Positions 51,033 to 59,993 of a stretch of 64,000 nucleotides of DNA are shown here, in pieces. Under the pieces are notes generated by a model. It saw only the letters and a list, made by a program, of their open reading frames with translations, did not search any database and was not told where the DNA came from. Numbering within the stretch: position 1 is the stretch's first letter; each line of letters starts with the position of its first letter. A program made the position numbers and the translations under genes. Source of the stretch: Proteiniborus ethanoligenes (GTDB lineage: Bacteria > Bacillota > Clostridia > Tissierellales > Proteiniboraceae); assembly GCF_900107485.1 (NCBI RefSeq), contig NZ_FNQE01000002.1, positions 1-64,000 of the forward strand, written 5' to 3'.

Positions 51033-53018
51033 ATGCATAGTAAAATAGCTGTAATTTCACCCTCCAGTATTGTAACACAGAAAATGAAGGAGGAAGTTGA
51101 AAAGCGAAATCTTGACATTGTAGTGAGACAAGCCTTTACAGTTGATGCTGTAAATGAAGCTGAGGAATTGATCTTAAAGGGTGTAAAGATAATAATAAGC
51201 CGTGGGGTTACTGCATCAGCATTGAGGAAGAACTTAGATATTCCTATTGTAGATATTAAGCATACTTTTTTTGATTGCTATACTGCATATAAAAAAGCAA
51301 GGACAATATCAGACAAGATTGCTTTTTTAGCTACATCCAAGGGATTTGAGCATATACTTGAGAGAAGCAAGGACCTTTTAGAGGGCGTAACTATTATTCC
51401 AATAAATTTATTTGAGGATAAAGAAGTTATTGATGCAAAGCTTAGTCAACTGGTTGAAATGGGAATTGAAGTTGCAATAGGAGGATTGACTTTAGAAAAA
51501 AAGGTCACTTCATTAGGCATTAAATATGTAATGACTGAGGCTGATAGTGAGGCTTTGCGTCAGGCTATTGATGAAGCACTACATCTTATAAGAATTGAAA
51601 TTGAAAAAGAAGCCCGAAGAATGGAGTTAGAAAATAAGTATGAGATGATTAATTCGATTTTTAACTGTGTGTCAGAAGGAATCATAAGCTACGATTCTAA
51701 TGGTTTCATTACTAACATTAATAATAATGCCATAAGAGTATTGGGGCAGCAAATAGAAGGAAAGAAAATTAACGAAATTTTAACCTCAGATATATTTATG
51801 GAAGCAGTACAAAACGGAGAATCTATTACTAATGAAATTATTAACAGTGCTAAAACTTCATTTGTTGTGAATATAGAGCCTGTAAAAGTAGATTCTCATA
51901 TAATAGGAGCTGTGGCTACCTTACAGCAATCAAAACAAATTCAAGCCGTAGAACAAAAAATAAGACATACAATGCTGAATAAAGGACATGTATCGGATAA
52001 AACATTTGATGATATTATTGGAGAGAGTGAAAAAATTTGTTTAACTAAAGAACTAGCTATGAGATATGCAGCAGTAGACAGCACGGTATTAATATTGGGA
52101 GATACAGGGACTGGAAAAGAACTTTTTGCGCAAAGCATTCATAACTATAGCAATAGAAGAGAAGCACCCTTTGTGGCAATAAACTGTGGCGCTTTTCCAC
52201 CGAGTGTTCTAGAAAGTGAGCTATTTGGATATGTCAAGGGTGCGTTTACAGGCGCATTAAATGAAGGAAAAGCAGGGATATTTGAGCTTGCTCATCGAGG
52301 AACCATATTCCTAGATGAAATAAGTGAAACTCCCCTTGATGTACAAATCAAACTATTAAGGGTTATTCAAGAAAGGAAAATAATACGTATAGGCGATGAT
52401 AAAGTTATACCTATTGACGTAAGAATTATTACAGCTAGTAATAAGGACTTAAAAAAGCAAATAAAAGAAGGATTATTTAGAGAAGATTTATATTATCGAA
52501 TTTGTGTATTGGAACTTAAGATACCTTCATTAAAGGAAAGAGCAGAGGATATTCCTGGTCTTGTACGACATTTCATAGAAAATAGCAAGACGCCGGTGCA
52601 GGGAATTACAAATAAGGCTATGAATATGCTTGCATCCGCTGAGTGGCCAGGTAATATACGACAACTGAGTAACATCATAGAACGACTCATAGTTATTTGT
52701 AATAATGGTGTTATTAGTTCGGAAATGGTAGAAGAAGCTGCAGATATCGTAAGTAAAGAATCAGTAGAGATAGACAATAATATAACAAAGATTTTTGATG
52801 AAAAGGCAGATAATAAAGGACAAAATAAAAATACTGATGTAGGCGAGACTATGACGGAAGTAGAGCTGATTAAGAAGGTATTAATTGAAACAAGGGGAAA
52901 TAGAGGACAAGCAGCTGAAAAGCTAGGAATTAGCACAACAACACTTTGGAGGAAAATAAAAAAGATTGATAGTATAGATGAAGATTTTTTAAAAAGAGTT
53001 AGATATGGTGAAATATAA
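51033..53018 (+). CDS. PrpR-like sigma-54-dependent transcriptional activator
   Basis: A 661-residue enhancer-binding protein. Residues 1-180 are PrpR_N (ISRGVTASALRKNLDIPIVD), the ligand-sensing domain; a PAS domain follows (about 205-310); the AAA+ domain has Walker A GDTGTGKELFAQS, the sigma-54 contact loop GAFTGA and Walker B GTIFLDEI; the C-terminal Fis helix-turn-helix is GQAAEKLGISTTTLWRKI. It probably senses an organic acid metabolite and activates the operon at 53378, which has a -24/-12 promoter. ATG 51033 follows AAGGGGG. Confidence 0.93.
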   Translation: MHSKIAVISPSSIVTQKMKEEVEKRNLDIVVRQAFTVDAVNEAEELILKGVKIIISRGVTASALRKNLDIPIVDIKHTFFDCYTAYKKARTISDKIAFLATSKGFEHILERSKDLLEGVTIIPINLFEDKEVIDAKLSQLVEMGIEVAIGGLTLEKKVTSLGIKYVMTEADSEALRQAIDEALHLIRIEIEKEARRMELENKYEMINSIFNCVSEGIISYDSNGFITNINNNAIRVLGQQIEGKKINEILTSDIFMEAVQNGESITNEIINSAKTSFVVNIEPVKVDSHIIGAVATLQQSKQIQAVEQKIRHTMLNKGHVSDKTFDDIIGESEKICLTKELAMRYAAVDSTVLILGDTGTGKELFAQSIHNYSNRREAPFVAINCGAFPPSVLESELFGYVKGAFTGALNEGKAGIFELAHRGTIFLDEISETPLDVQIKLLRVIQERKIIRIGDDKVIPIDVRIITASNKDLKKQIKEGLFREDLYYRICVLELKIPSLKERAEDIPGLVRHFIENSKTPVQGITNKAMNMLASAEWPGNIRQLSNIIERLIVICNNGVISSEMVEEAADIVSKESVEIDNNITKIFDEKADNKGQNKNTDVGETMTEVELIKKVLIETRGNRGQAAEKLGISTTTLWRKIKKIDSIDEDFLKRVRYGEI

Positions 53019-53021
53019 AAT

Positions 53022-53085
53022 TTGTTTCTTTCATCATATTTCAAAACATTTCATTTTGTTTCATTTCATTTCAAACGTATTCAGA
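53022..53085 (+). promoter_or_regulatory. Repeated TTTCA elements, candidate enhancer of the sigma-54 promoter
   Basis: TTTCA occurs at least seven times in 64 bp, e.g. ATTTCAAAACATTTCATTTTG and GTTTCATTTCATTTCAAACG. It is 130-190 bp before the -24 box, the usual distance for an enhancer. A further cluster (AACATTGTAAAACATTTCAC) lies at 53295-53330, after the promoter. Confidence 0.5.
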
Positions 53086-53144
53086 GCATAGGATGAAATA
53101 AATATTTGAAAAAGAAAGAGGACACTAAAACCTAATATTATATT

Positions 53145-53198
53145 AAACAAACAAAAACGCTGAAATAATCATAATTTCTGCTTTTTGTTTGTTTTTTT
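53145..53198 (+). terminator. Terminator of the PrpR-like gene
   Basis: AAACAAACAAAAA pairs with TTTTTGTTTGTTT around an inner GAAAT/ATTTC helix, ending in a run of seven T. Confidence 0.7.
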
Positions 53199-53213
53199 AG
53201 TTACTATTATCAC

Positions 53214-53231
53214 TTGGCACAGTTTATGCAA
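53214..53231 (+). promoter_or_regulatory. Sigma-54 (-24/-12) promoter
   Basis: TTGGCAC-AGTTTATGCAA: GG at 53216-53217 and GC at 53228-53229 are separated by exactly 10 bp, as required (TGGCAC-N5-TTGCA with one mismatch). The predicted start of transcription is about 53241, 137 nt before the first gene. It lies directly after the activator gene. Confidence 0.75.
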
Positions 53232-53377
53232 TTAATAATTGCATAAGCAAAATTAAAAATATTTTACTGAAGGACTTGTAAAAAAATACAACGAAACATT
53301 GTAAAACATTTCACAATCTTTCATTAGCTATGATAGTAAAATATTTTATTTAAAACTAGAAAAAAGAGGTGATATTA

Positions 53378-54277
53378 GTGGAAAACTTAATAACTTTTAT
53401 TGGATTTGGTGAGGCGGCATTTCATATAGCCAACGGGCTTAAATCTGAAGGATTAATGAATATTGTTGCCTATGATATCAATCAAAATGACGAAAAAAGG
53501 GGAGAAATCATCCGAAAAAGAGCTGAAGAAGCAGGAATTACTCTTGCAGATACTCTAGAAGAAGCATATTCTTCAGCAAAATTTATTGCATCCTTGACAA
53601 GCTCAAAGGTTGCCTATGAAGTTGCAGAGTTAATAATCCCTAACCTTTTACCAGGACAGGTTTTTGTTGATATGAACTCAGCAGCACCTGTACTTAAAAG
53701 TGATATTGGAAATATTCCTCATGCAGAGGGTGTCTTAGTTTGTGATGCAGCGGTTATGAGTACTGTACCAGGAAGCGGACATAAGGTGCCTATATTTTTA
53801 TCAGGGGAAGGAGCAAACGCTTTCCATGATAGTCTAAAAGAATATGGTATGAATTTAACTAATTTAAATGCACCTATAGGCGGTTCTTCTGCTATTAAAA
53901 TGTTTAGAAGTGTATTTATGAAGGGGTTACCACAGCTAATGATTGAATCAATGATTCCGGCTGCTAAGTTTGGAGCATTAGATGCACTAGTAGAATCATT
54001 AAACGAGACTATTGTAGGTAAGACTATAGAAGACTTAGCAAATGTATTTATAGCAAGAACTGTGGTGCATGCTGAAAGAAGAGCTAAAGAGATGACAGAT
54101 GTTGTTTCAACTCTAGAGAGCATGGGAATAGATGCATCCATGTCTAAAAGCACAAAAGAAAAGCTAGAACAGCTTGCAGCAATGAATTTAGTAGACGTAA
54201 TAGGTCCAAAGGGAGATATGGAATTTAGAGAAGCAATTAAACTACTACTTGTACAAGGAGAGATTAGCAATGAGTAA
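53378..54277 (+). CDS. NAD(P)-dependent dehydrogenase, 6-phosphogluconate/3-hydroxyisobutyrate type (DUF1932)
   Basis: A 299-residue protein. The Rossmann motif FIGFGEAAFHIANGL (about residues 6-20) is followed by VDMNSAAPVLKSDI and SGEGANAFHDSLKEYG; the C-terminal helical half (IKMFRSVFMKGLPQLMIES) holds the catalytic Lys region. It oxidises or reduces a hydroxy acid. GTG 53378 is chosen (AGAGGTG upstream); GTG 53369 is the alternative. It overlaps the next gene by 8 bp. First gene of the sigma-54-controlled operon. Confidence 0.82.
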   Translation: MENLITFIGFGEAAFHIANGLKSEGLMNIVAYDINQNDEKRGEIIRKRAEEAGITLADTLEEAYSSAKFIASLTSSKVAYEVAELIIPNLLPGQVFVDMNSAAPVLKSDIGNIPHAEGVLVCDAAVMSTVPGSGHKVPIFLSGEGANAFHDSLKEYGMNLTNLNAPIGGSSAIKMFRSVFMKGLPQLMIESMIPAAKFGALDALVESLNETIVGKTIEDLANVFIARTVVHAERRAKEMTDVVSTLESMGIDASMSKSTKEKLEQLAAMNLVDVIGPKGDMEFREAIKLLLVQGEISNE

Positions 54278-54980
54278 GGTGAAATATAATAAGTTGCCAG
54301 AGTTAATACCTCAAGAAATTATTGAAAGAGTATCAAAATTAAGTCCAGCACAATTATGCGATGGAATGAAAGATTTAGGTATATTACGCGATGGTTGTAT
54401 GGATGCAAGCCTAATGCCTGTTGATGAGAATAAGATAATGATTGGAACAGCTTATACAGTAGACACAGAGGAAGGAGATAATTTCCCTATTCATGTGGCT
54501 ATATATCAAGGAAAACCAGGATATGTACTAGTAGTGGCTGGTAAAGGTCATACTGAAAGAGCATATATTGGAGATTTAATGGGAGCTGCAGCAGATGCTA
54601 TTGGCTTAAATGGCATAGTGATAGATGGGTTCGTTAGGGATAAAGTTGGATTAAAGGAATTGAATATTCCTATATATGCGAAAGGCTTTATGCAAAGAGG
54701 ACCTTCAAAGGTAGGACCAGGTGAAATAAATACTGTAGTAACCTGTGCAGGAGTAAAGGTAGAGCCAGGAGATTTAATCTTTGGGGACTACGATGGAGTA
54801 ACGGTTATTCCAAGGGACAGAATAGAAGAGGTACTTGAAAAAGCTGAAAAGAAAAGCGCTTATGAGGAAGAAAGAAGAAAAACTATAGCGGAATATGTAG
54901 CATGCCGTGATAATAATGAAGAACTTCCAGATATTGCACCTGGCTGGGTTAATGAAATGAAAGATAAGCTAGGTATATAA
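54270..54980 (+). CDS. RraA/HMG-aldolase-family protein
   Basis: A 236-residue protein with the RraA-like fold: AQLCDGMKDLGI, GDLMGAAADAIGLNGIVIDG and FVRDKVG, where Arg-Asp is the metal/substrate site of 4-hydroxy-4-methyl-2-oxoglutarate aldolases, and IFGDYDGVTVIP. Such aldolases split tertiary-hydroxy oxo-acids to pyruvate plus a 2-oxo acid. In this operon it probably cleaves a catabolic intermediate made by the dehydrogenase. ATG 54270 follows AAGGAGAG. Confidence 0.85.
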   Translation: MSKVKYNKLPELIPQEIIERVSKLSPAQLCDGMKDLGILRDGCMDASLMPVDENKIMIGTAYTVDTEEGDNFPIHVAIYQGKPGYVLVVAGKGHTERAYIGDLMGAAADAIGLNGIVIDGFVRDKVGLKELNIPIYAKGFMQRGPSKVGPGEINTVVTCAGVKVEPGDLIFGDYDGVTVIPRDRIEEVLEKAEKKSAYEEERRKTIAEYVACRDNNEELPDIAPGWVNEMKDKLGI

Positions 54981-55003
54981 TTATAAGTATTGGAGGTGGA
55001 TAT

Positions 55004-55513
55004 ATGAATGTGAAAAGACTTACGACTCCCATAACTAATGAAGCAATCAATGAACTAAGAGTCGGTGATACTATAGAAATAAGTGGTACAGTTTATGTGG
55101 GAAGAGATGCAGTATTACCACAAATAGTTAACTTAATTAAAACTAATGGATTAAGTGAATATAATATTGAGCTAGAGGGTGGGATTATATTTCACTCAGC
55201 AGTAAGTATAGCTGGATTAGGACCTACATCAAGCAATAAGGTTGAAATAGAAGGAAATTTTCCTGAGCTATCAGCCGCAGGAGTTAAAGTACATCTCGGC
55301 AAGGGGGCTTTGTCACCACAAACAGTAGAGGTATTAAAAGAGCATAACTCTATTTTCGTAGTCATTCCCCCAATATCTGCATATTTGACTAACAAAACAC
55401 TAAAAAGAGAGGTTGCAGCATTCGAAAACGAAGGAATGGAAGCCTTTTGGAAGCTAGAAGTTGATAGATTTCCTGGCATAGTTGCTGTAGCACATGGAGA
55501 GACCATATTTTAA
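55004..55513 (+). CDS. Class I fumarase/tartrate-dehydratase family, beta subunit
   Basis: A 169-residue protein of the FumA C-terminal (swivelling) domain: LRVGDTIEISGTVYVGRDA, AGLGPTSSNKVEIEGNFPEL, and VKVHLGKGALS. GPTSS replaces the GPTT-S of true fumarases, so the substrate may differ from fumarate. Functions with the alpha subunit 22 bp downstream. ATG 55004 follows TGGAGGTGG. Confidence 0.85.
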   Translation: MNVKRLTTPITNEAINELRVGDTIEISGTVYVGRDAVLPQIVNLIKTNGLSEYNIELEGGIIFHSAVSIAGLGPTSSNKVEIEGNFPELSAAGVKVHLGKGALSPQTVEVLKEHNSIFVVIPPISAYLTNKTLKREVAAFENEGMEAFWKLEVDRFPGIVAVAHGETIF

Positions 55514-55535
55514 CGTTTCTAGGAGGTGAAGTGAA

Positions 55536-56405
55536 TTGTCTATATCTATAAAAGATATTAGAGCTGCTGCATGTGAGGCTTTAGTAAAAGGAAGCAGTAC
55601 ATTTAGGCCTGATCAGATAAGAGCTTATGAAAGAGCAATATTAAAAGAAACAGATGAAAAAGCTAAATGGGTTTTAGAAAAAACCCTAGAAAACTCAAAA
55701 ATCAGTGAAATGGATATTAGACCATTGTGTGATGATACTGGAATACCCCATCCATTTATTGAAATAGGAAAAGACGCAATTATTGATGGAACTATGTATG
55801 AAGTTTTAGAAGCCATAAAATTAGGAGTAGCAGATGGACTAAGAGAACTACCAGGCAGACCCATGGCAGTAAAAGGAGAAGGTCTTGAAAGACTAGCTCA
55901 GAAGCATGGCCTATATGAAGATCCAGGCATGCTTTTGCCAGCACCTACAAATGTTAGAATTATTGATGGTAATGAAGTAAAAGTTACTGTCATAATGCAG
56001 GGTGGCGGACCAGAGATAAGATCGAAAACCTATCATGTATTTCATAAACATGAAGAAATGCAGCTAATAGATACAGCTGTAGAGTGGTCTTTAGAAATGG
56101 TTGCTAAGTTAGGCTGCACCCCTTGTATCCCGGCCATAGGAATAGGAAGAACTCATTATGAAGCGAGTTCTATGATGGTAGAGGCGTTGAAGGATGGCAA
56201 TTTTGATATTCAAAGTGATATTGAACAGTATATAACTGATAAAATCAATGAAAGCGGAGTAGGTCCTCTAGGATTAGGTGGAAAAACAACGGCTCTTGGA
56301 ACCTTTGTTAAAATTGGCGAAGCGAGAGGTAGTGGTGTAAGAATATTATGTGTACGTTTAAGTTGCTGCTTTGAACCTAGAAAGGCTACCATTATTTTAA
56401 AATAA
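55536..56405 (+). CDS. Class I fumarase/tartrate-dehydratase family, alpha subunit
   Basis: A 289-residue iron-sulphur hydro-lyase subunit: RPLCDDTGIPHPFIEIG, QGGGPEIRSKTYHVFHKHEE, and KLGCTPCIPAIGIGRTHYEA; cluster cysteines likely include those of RPLC, KLGC and VRLSCC. The [4Fe-4S] cluster holds the substrate during dehydration or hydration. The beta-before-alpha order is the reverse of many fumarase operons. TTG 55536 follows AGGAGGTG. Confidence 0.85.
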   Translation: MSISIKDIRAAACEALVKGSSTFRPDQIRAYERAILKETDEKAKWVLEKTLENSKISEMDIRPLCDDTGIPHPFIEIGKDAIIDGTMYEVLEAIKLGVADGLRELPGRPMAVKGEGLERLAQKHGLYEDPGMLLPAPTNVRIIDGNEVKVTVIMQGGGPEIRSKTYHVFHKHEEMQLIDTAVEWSLEMVAKLGCTPCIPAIGIGRTHYEASSMMVEALKDGNFDIQSDIEQYITDKINESGVGPLGLGGKTTALGTFVKIGEARGSGVRILCVRLSCCFEPRKATIILK

Positions 56406-56526
56406 TATTTAGTGCATATAAAATATTGGATAGATTATATTTAGCTGTATTGCTAAAAATCTAATATTTTATACTGAGTAAATATAAAAAACAAAGAAAA
56501 ATGAAATAAAAAATGGAGGTAATGTA

Positions 56527-57516
56527 ATGAAAAAAGCTATTAGTTTTCTTATTATTTTTGTACTGATGATGGGCTTAGTGGCATGTGGGCAGTCAACAGA
56601 TAATTCAGCAAAAAAAGAAGCAGGTCTTGATTATCCTAAAAGAGCAATAGAAATAGTAGTACCATTTGGACCAGGTGGTTCAGCAGACATTATGACTCGT
56701 CAACTTGCAACTTGGATGGGCGATTATGTAGACAAGCCTATAAATGTTATAAACAAAGCAGGTAGCGGTGGTGTAGATGGAATGGTTTATGTAGCACAAG
56801 CTCCAGCAGATGGCTATACTATATTACAAATAACACCTTCTCATGCTATAGCAGAGGCAGTAGGAAGACCAAATGCAAATCTTACTGGTGATTTTGAACC
56901 AATAGCTAACTTTCAAAAAGATATACAGGTATTTGGGGTATCAAAAGATAGTCCATTTAATACAATAGATGAATTAATAGAGTATGCAAAAGCTAACCCA
57001 GGAAAGTTAAAAATAGGCGGAACTTCTCCAGGAGGATTAGACGATTATATGGCTAATGGCTTTGCTAAGGAAGCTGGTATAGAGCTTACTTATGTACCAT
57101 ATAACTCAGCATCTGAAACAAAAGCAGCTGCACTTGGTGGAGAGCTTGATATCTATCAAGATAAAGTTATATCTTTCCTTACTATGGTTAGAGCTGGAGA
57201 TATAAAACCTCTTGTAGTACTTCACGATGAAAGATTAACTATGATTGAAGAGTTAAAAGATGTGCCATGTACAGTTGAAAAAGGAATCGAATTTACACAA
57301 GGATCATGGAGAGGATTTGCAGTTAAAAAGGGTACTCCACAAGAAATAAAAGACTATCTAACAGAGATAATTGAAAAGGTATACAATTCTGATGTATATA
57401 AGGAAGCATCAGAGAAGGATATGTCAAACATAATTCCAGGCTATGTAGGGCAAAAAGAGTATGGAGAAATGTGGGCTGACGAAATAACTAAATTCAGAGA
57501 AGTATTAGTAAAATAA
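56527..57516 (+). CDS. Tripartite tricarboxylate transporter, substrate-binding lipoprotein (TctC)
   Basis: A 329-residue Bug-family binding protein. Lipoprotein signal MKKAISFLIIFVLMMGLVAC, Cys 20. The family motif PKRAIEIVVPFGPGGSADIM then follows, with DDYMANGFAKEAGIELTYVP in the second lobe. It captures a carboxylate for the TctBA permease. It lies 121 bp after the dehydratase and precedes tctB and tctA, with a strong hairpin between. ATG 56527 follows TGGAGG. Confidence 0.92.
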   Translation: MKKAISFLIIFVLMMGLVACGQSTDNSAKKEAGLDYPKRAIEIVVPFGPGGSADIMTRQLATWMGDYVDKPINVINKAGSGGVDGMVYVAQAPADGYTILQITPSHAIAEAVGRPNANLTGDFEPIANFQKDIQVFGVSKDSPFNTIDELIEYAKANPGKLKIGGTSPGGLDDYMANGFAKEAGIELTYVPYNSASETKAAALGGELDIYQDKVISFLTMVRAGDIKPLVVLHDERLTMIEELKDVPCTVEKGIEFTQGSWRGFAVKKGTPQEIKDYLTEIIEKVYNSDVYKEASEKDMSNIIPGYVGQKEYGEMWADEITKFREVLVK

Positions 57517-57527
57517 GACTAGCAATT

Positions 57528-57559
57528 ATTCAAGTGTTCCTCTCGAGGAACACTTGAAT
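57528..57559 (+). terminator. 15-bp perfect stem between tctC and tctB
   Basis: ATTCAAGTGTTCCTC and GAGGAACACTTGAAT are perfect inverses around TC. It is followed by seven A rather than T. On the plus strand it probably protects the tctC mRNA 3' end or reduces read-through, giving more binding protein than permease. Confidence 0.6.
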
Positions 57560-57578
57560 AAAAAAAGGAGTGAATTAG

Positions 57579-58058
57579 ATGGAGCTGCTTTTTAATGCAT
57601 TTATTGCTTTGATATTAATAGTGTTTTTTATTACATCAACAACCTTTGATAAAGTATCTGTATCCACTGATAAAATTGGAGCAAATGGATTTCCACAAAT
57701 GATTATAATAATTAGTTTAATTTTATTAGCATACATTACTTATGACCATATTAAGAATAAAGGAAAAGGAAAGAAAAGTGGTTTTAACATACAGGATAAG
57801 GGTTTTAAGATAATGATTATAAATATACTCTTGCTGGCAATCTATATATTTACTATGAATTATATTGGATTTATACTAGGTACATTTATTTTTATAATAG
57901 TTGCAGCTTGGCTAATGGGATACAGGGAGAAGGTAAAAACCTTAATATTCTCACTGGTTCTAACGGCCAGTATCACTTTAGTATTTGGAAAGGTTTTTTA
58001 TGTAGCTTTACCTAGAGGGGTAGGATTATTAAGAGAAATTAGTTATTTTATTTATTAA
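57579..58058 (+). CDS. Tripartite tricarboxylate transporter, small membrane subunit (TctB)
   Basis: A 159-residue protein with four membrane helices (about 3-20, 38-55, 75-95 and 110-145) typical of TctB. It supports TctA in carboxylate uptake. ATG 57579 follows AAAGGAGTG. Its stop is 13 bp before tctA. Confidence 0.88.
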   Translation: MELLFNAFIALILIVFFITSTTFDKVSVSTDKIGANGFPQMIIIISLILLAYITYDHIKNKGKGKKSGFNIQDKGFKIMIINILLLAIYIFTMNYIGFILGTFIFIIVAAWLMGYREKVKTLIFSLVLTASITLVFGKVFYVALPRGVGLLREISYFIY

Positions 58059-58071
58059 GGGAGTGAAATAA

Positions 58072-59568
58072 ATGGAACATATAATACAGTCATTGTCTGT
58101 GGTATTTAGCCCTATATCTCTGGTATTTATGTTTGTTGGAACAGCCTTTGGAATTGTATGTGGAGCCTTACCAGGATTAGGGCCATCTATGGCAGTTATA
58201 CTACTATTGCCATTCACATATAACATGGATCCTATAGTAGGAATAATATCCCTTGTAGCTGTTAATGTGGGTGCTCAAGCAGGCGGAAGTATTTCATCTA
58301 TATTACTTAGAGTCCCAGGTACACCAAGTGCTATAGCTACAACCTTTGATGGATATCCAATGGCTTTACAGGGTAAAGCGGGAAGGGCCTTAGGATTAGC
58401 CTTTACTGCTTCAGCATTTGGAAGTATATTTTCAGCTATTGCCATGTTGGCTTCTGCACCACTATTGGCAAAAGTAGCTTTGAAATTTCAGAGTGCTGAA
58501 TATTTTGCTTTAGCCCTATTAGGCTTAAGCTGCATTTCAAGCTTAGGAGCTAAGAACCAAGCTAAATCGTTGTTAGCAGGTTGCCTAGGCCTACTCCTAT
58601 CCACTATAGGTCTTGATGCAATTAATGGAGCTGAAAGATTCATTTTCGGGCAATCTTGGTTATATGGAGGAATCGATTACATACCTGTTATGATTGGTGC
58701 ATATGCCATTGCTGAAGTATATAAGAATATATCAGAAAAATGCGGCGGATGTGTAGATGAAGGGGAAGTCGAAAAGAATGCAAAGTTTGAGTTTATTAAG
58801 ATTAAAGATATTTTAAGTAAATGGACTACTTATATAAAAGCATCTATCATCGGAACTATTGTGGGAATTATTCCAGCGGCTGGTGGCTCAATAGCAGCAT
58901 TTATTGCTTACAGTGAGGAAGTAAGAGCAAGTAAAACACCAGAATTATTTGGAACGGGCATGGAGGAAGGAGTTATAGCAGCAGAAGCATCAAATAATGG
59001 TGCAGTAGGTGGAAGCTTAGTTCCTACATTGACTCTTGGAATTCCTGGAAGTCCTGTAGCAGCAATAATAATGGCTGCATTCATGCTTCATGGATTAACA
59101 CCAGGACCATTATTACTAAAGCAGCAGCCAACAATGCTTTATAGCATTTTTATTGGTATTATTGTAAGCTCTTTATTAATGGTTGTATTAGGTAAGTATA
59201 TTTCAAAAGAATTTACTAAAATATTAAAACTACCTTATCCTCTTTTAGCAACATTAATTATGGTACTAGGAGTAGTAGGTGCATTTTCTTTACGCAATAA
59301 TTTTACTGATGTTATAGTACTATTTGGATTTAGCTTTGTAGGATATTTCTTTAATAAATATAAGTATTCTACATCGGCTTTTGTACTAGGCTTAATACTA
59401 GGAAAAATAGCGGAAAACTCTATGAGAAAGCAGTTGATTGTAAGTGATGGAAGCTGGATGGGTTTTATAACAAGACCTATTTCTTTAGTAATAATTATCT
59501 TATCACTTATGGCTTTCTTTAGTCCTTTAGTTAAACAAATTATGAACAAAAAGAAAGCTGAAGCTTAG
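58072..59568 (+). CDS. Tripartite tricarboxylate transporter, large permease (TctA)
   Basis: A 498-residue protein with about twelve helices and the two TctA signatures: GTAFGIVCGALPGLGPSMAV (about 22-41) and GTIVGIIPAAGGSIAAFIAY (about 262-281), plus NNGAVGGSLVPTLTLGIPGSP. These Gly-Pro-rich re-entrant segments form the substrate path driven by Na+ or protons. It probably imports the substrate of the catabolic operon upstream. Confidence 0.94.
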   Translation: MEHIIQSLSVVFSPISLVFMFVGTAFGIVCGALPGLGPSMAVILLLPFTYNMDPIVGIISLVAVNVGAQAGGSISSILLRVPGTPSAIATTFDGYPMALQGKAGRALGLAFTASAFGSIFSAIAMLASAPLLAKVALKFQSAEYFALALLGLSCISSLGAKNQAKSLLAGCLGLLLSTIGLDAINGAERFIFGQSWLYGGIDYIPVMIGAYAIAEVYKNISEKCGGCVDEGEVEKNAKFEFIKIKDILSKWTTYIKASIIGTIVGIIPAAGGSIAAFIAYSEEVRASKTPELFGTGMEEGVIAAEASNNGAVGGSLVPTLTLGIPGSPVAAIIMAAFMLHGLTPGPLLLKQQPTMLYSIFIGIIVSSLLMVVLGKYISKEFTKILKLPYPLLATLIMVLGVVGAFSLRNNFTDVIVLFGFSFVGYFFNKYKYSTSAFVLGLILGKIAENSMRKQLIVSDGSWMGFITRPISLVIIILSLMAFFSPLVKQIMNKKKAEA

Positions 59569-59647
59569 TATTTTAGTTTAGATACAGGACTTACAAAAAT
59601 CATTAAATATTTCAAAAAATATTATAACAAAAGGTTCAGTTTCAATG

Positions 59648-59682
59648 AATAGGCGGATATCTTTAGATACCCGCCTATTTGT
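59648..59682. terminator. Bidirectional terminator between tctA and the ferredoxin gene
   Basis: AATAGGCGG-TATC pairs with GATA-CCGCCTATT, one mismatch, in the space between two converging genes. The T-tract is short on both sides. Confidence 0.65.
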
Positions 59683-59703
59683 AGATATATTATATGTTAA
59701 AAT

Positions 59704-59910
59704 TTATTTGTTTATGATTTTTACTGCTCCATGAGGGCAGTAGCTAACACATTTGGCACATCCTGTACATTTATCATGGTCGACCACAGGAGTAGAGCCT
59801 TTGAAGAAGCTAGACTTTTCTTGTTTCACTGCTTTAACTGGACATACCCTTACTACAGGACAAAATGGCGACTGATCACATCTGCTCCCATCGATTACTG
59901 CTTTTTTCAT
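59704..59910 (-). CDS. Small ferredoxin, one complete [4Fe-4S] site plus a Cys-rich N-terminus
   Basis: A 68-residue protein. DHDKCTGCAKCVSYCPHG in the second half is a full C-x2-C-x2-C-x3-C-P motif. The first half has SRCDQSPFCPVVRVCPVKAV, a longer C-x5-C-x4-C-P spacing unlike a standard second motif. It probably carries electrons for an unknown redox enzyme. RBS AGGAGG lies 9-10 nt upstream on the minus strand. A CsoR-like palindrome is just upstream. Confidence 0.85.
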   Translation of the reverse strand: MKKAVIDGSRCDQSPFCPVVRVCPVKAVKQEKSSFFKGSTPVVDHDKCTGCAKCVSYCPHGAVKIINK

Positions 59911-59927
59911 TTATTATACCTCCTTCA

Positions 59928-59952
59928 CAATATACCCCATATGGGTATATTG
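59928..59952 (-). promoter_or_regulatory. Perfect palindrome upstream of the ferredoxin gene, CsoR/CstR-like operator
   Basis: CAATATACCC-CATAT-GGGTATATTG: 10-bp arms perfectly inverted with a 5-bp spacer, centred 30 bp upstream of the ferredoxin start. The ATACCC...GGGTAT pattern is typical of operators of the CsoR/CstR metal- or sulphur-responsive repressor family. No such regulator gene is seen in the window. Confidence 0.6.
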
Positions 59953-59993
59953 TATCATGGATTTCTTTAAAAGAAAACAAAAAAATATGGATT

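Noticed and set aside
59928-59952. Transcription terminator reading of the palindrome
   Set aside because: No T-tract on either strand and position directly upstream of a start codon favour an operator.
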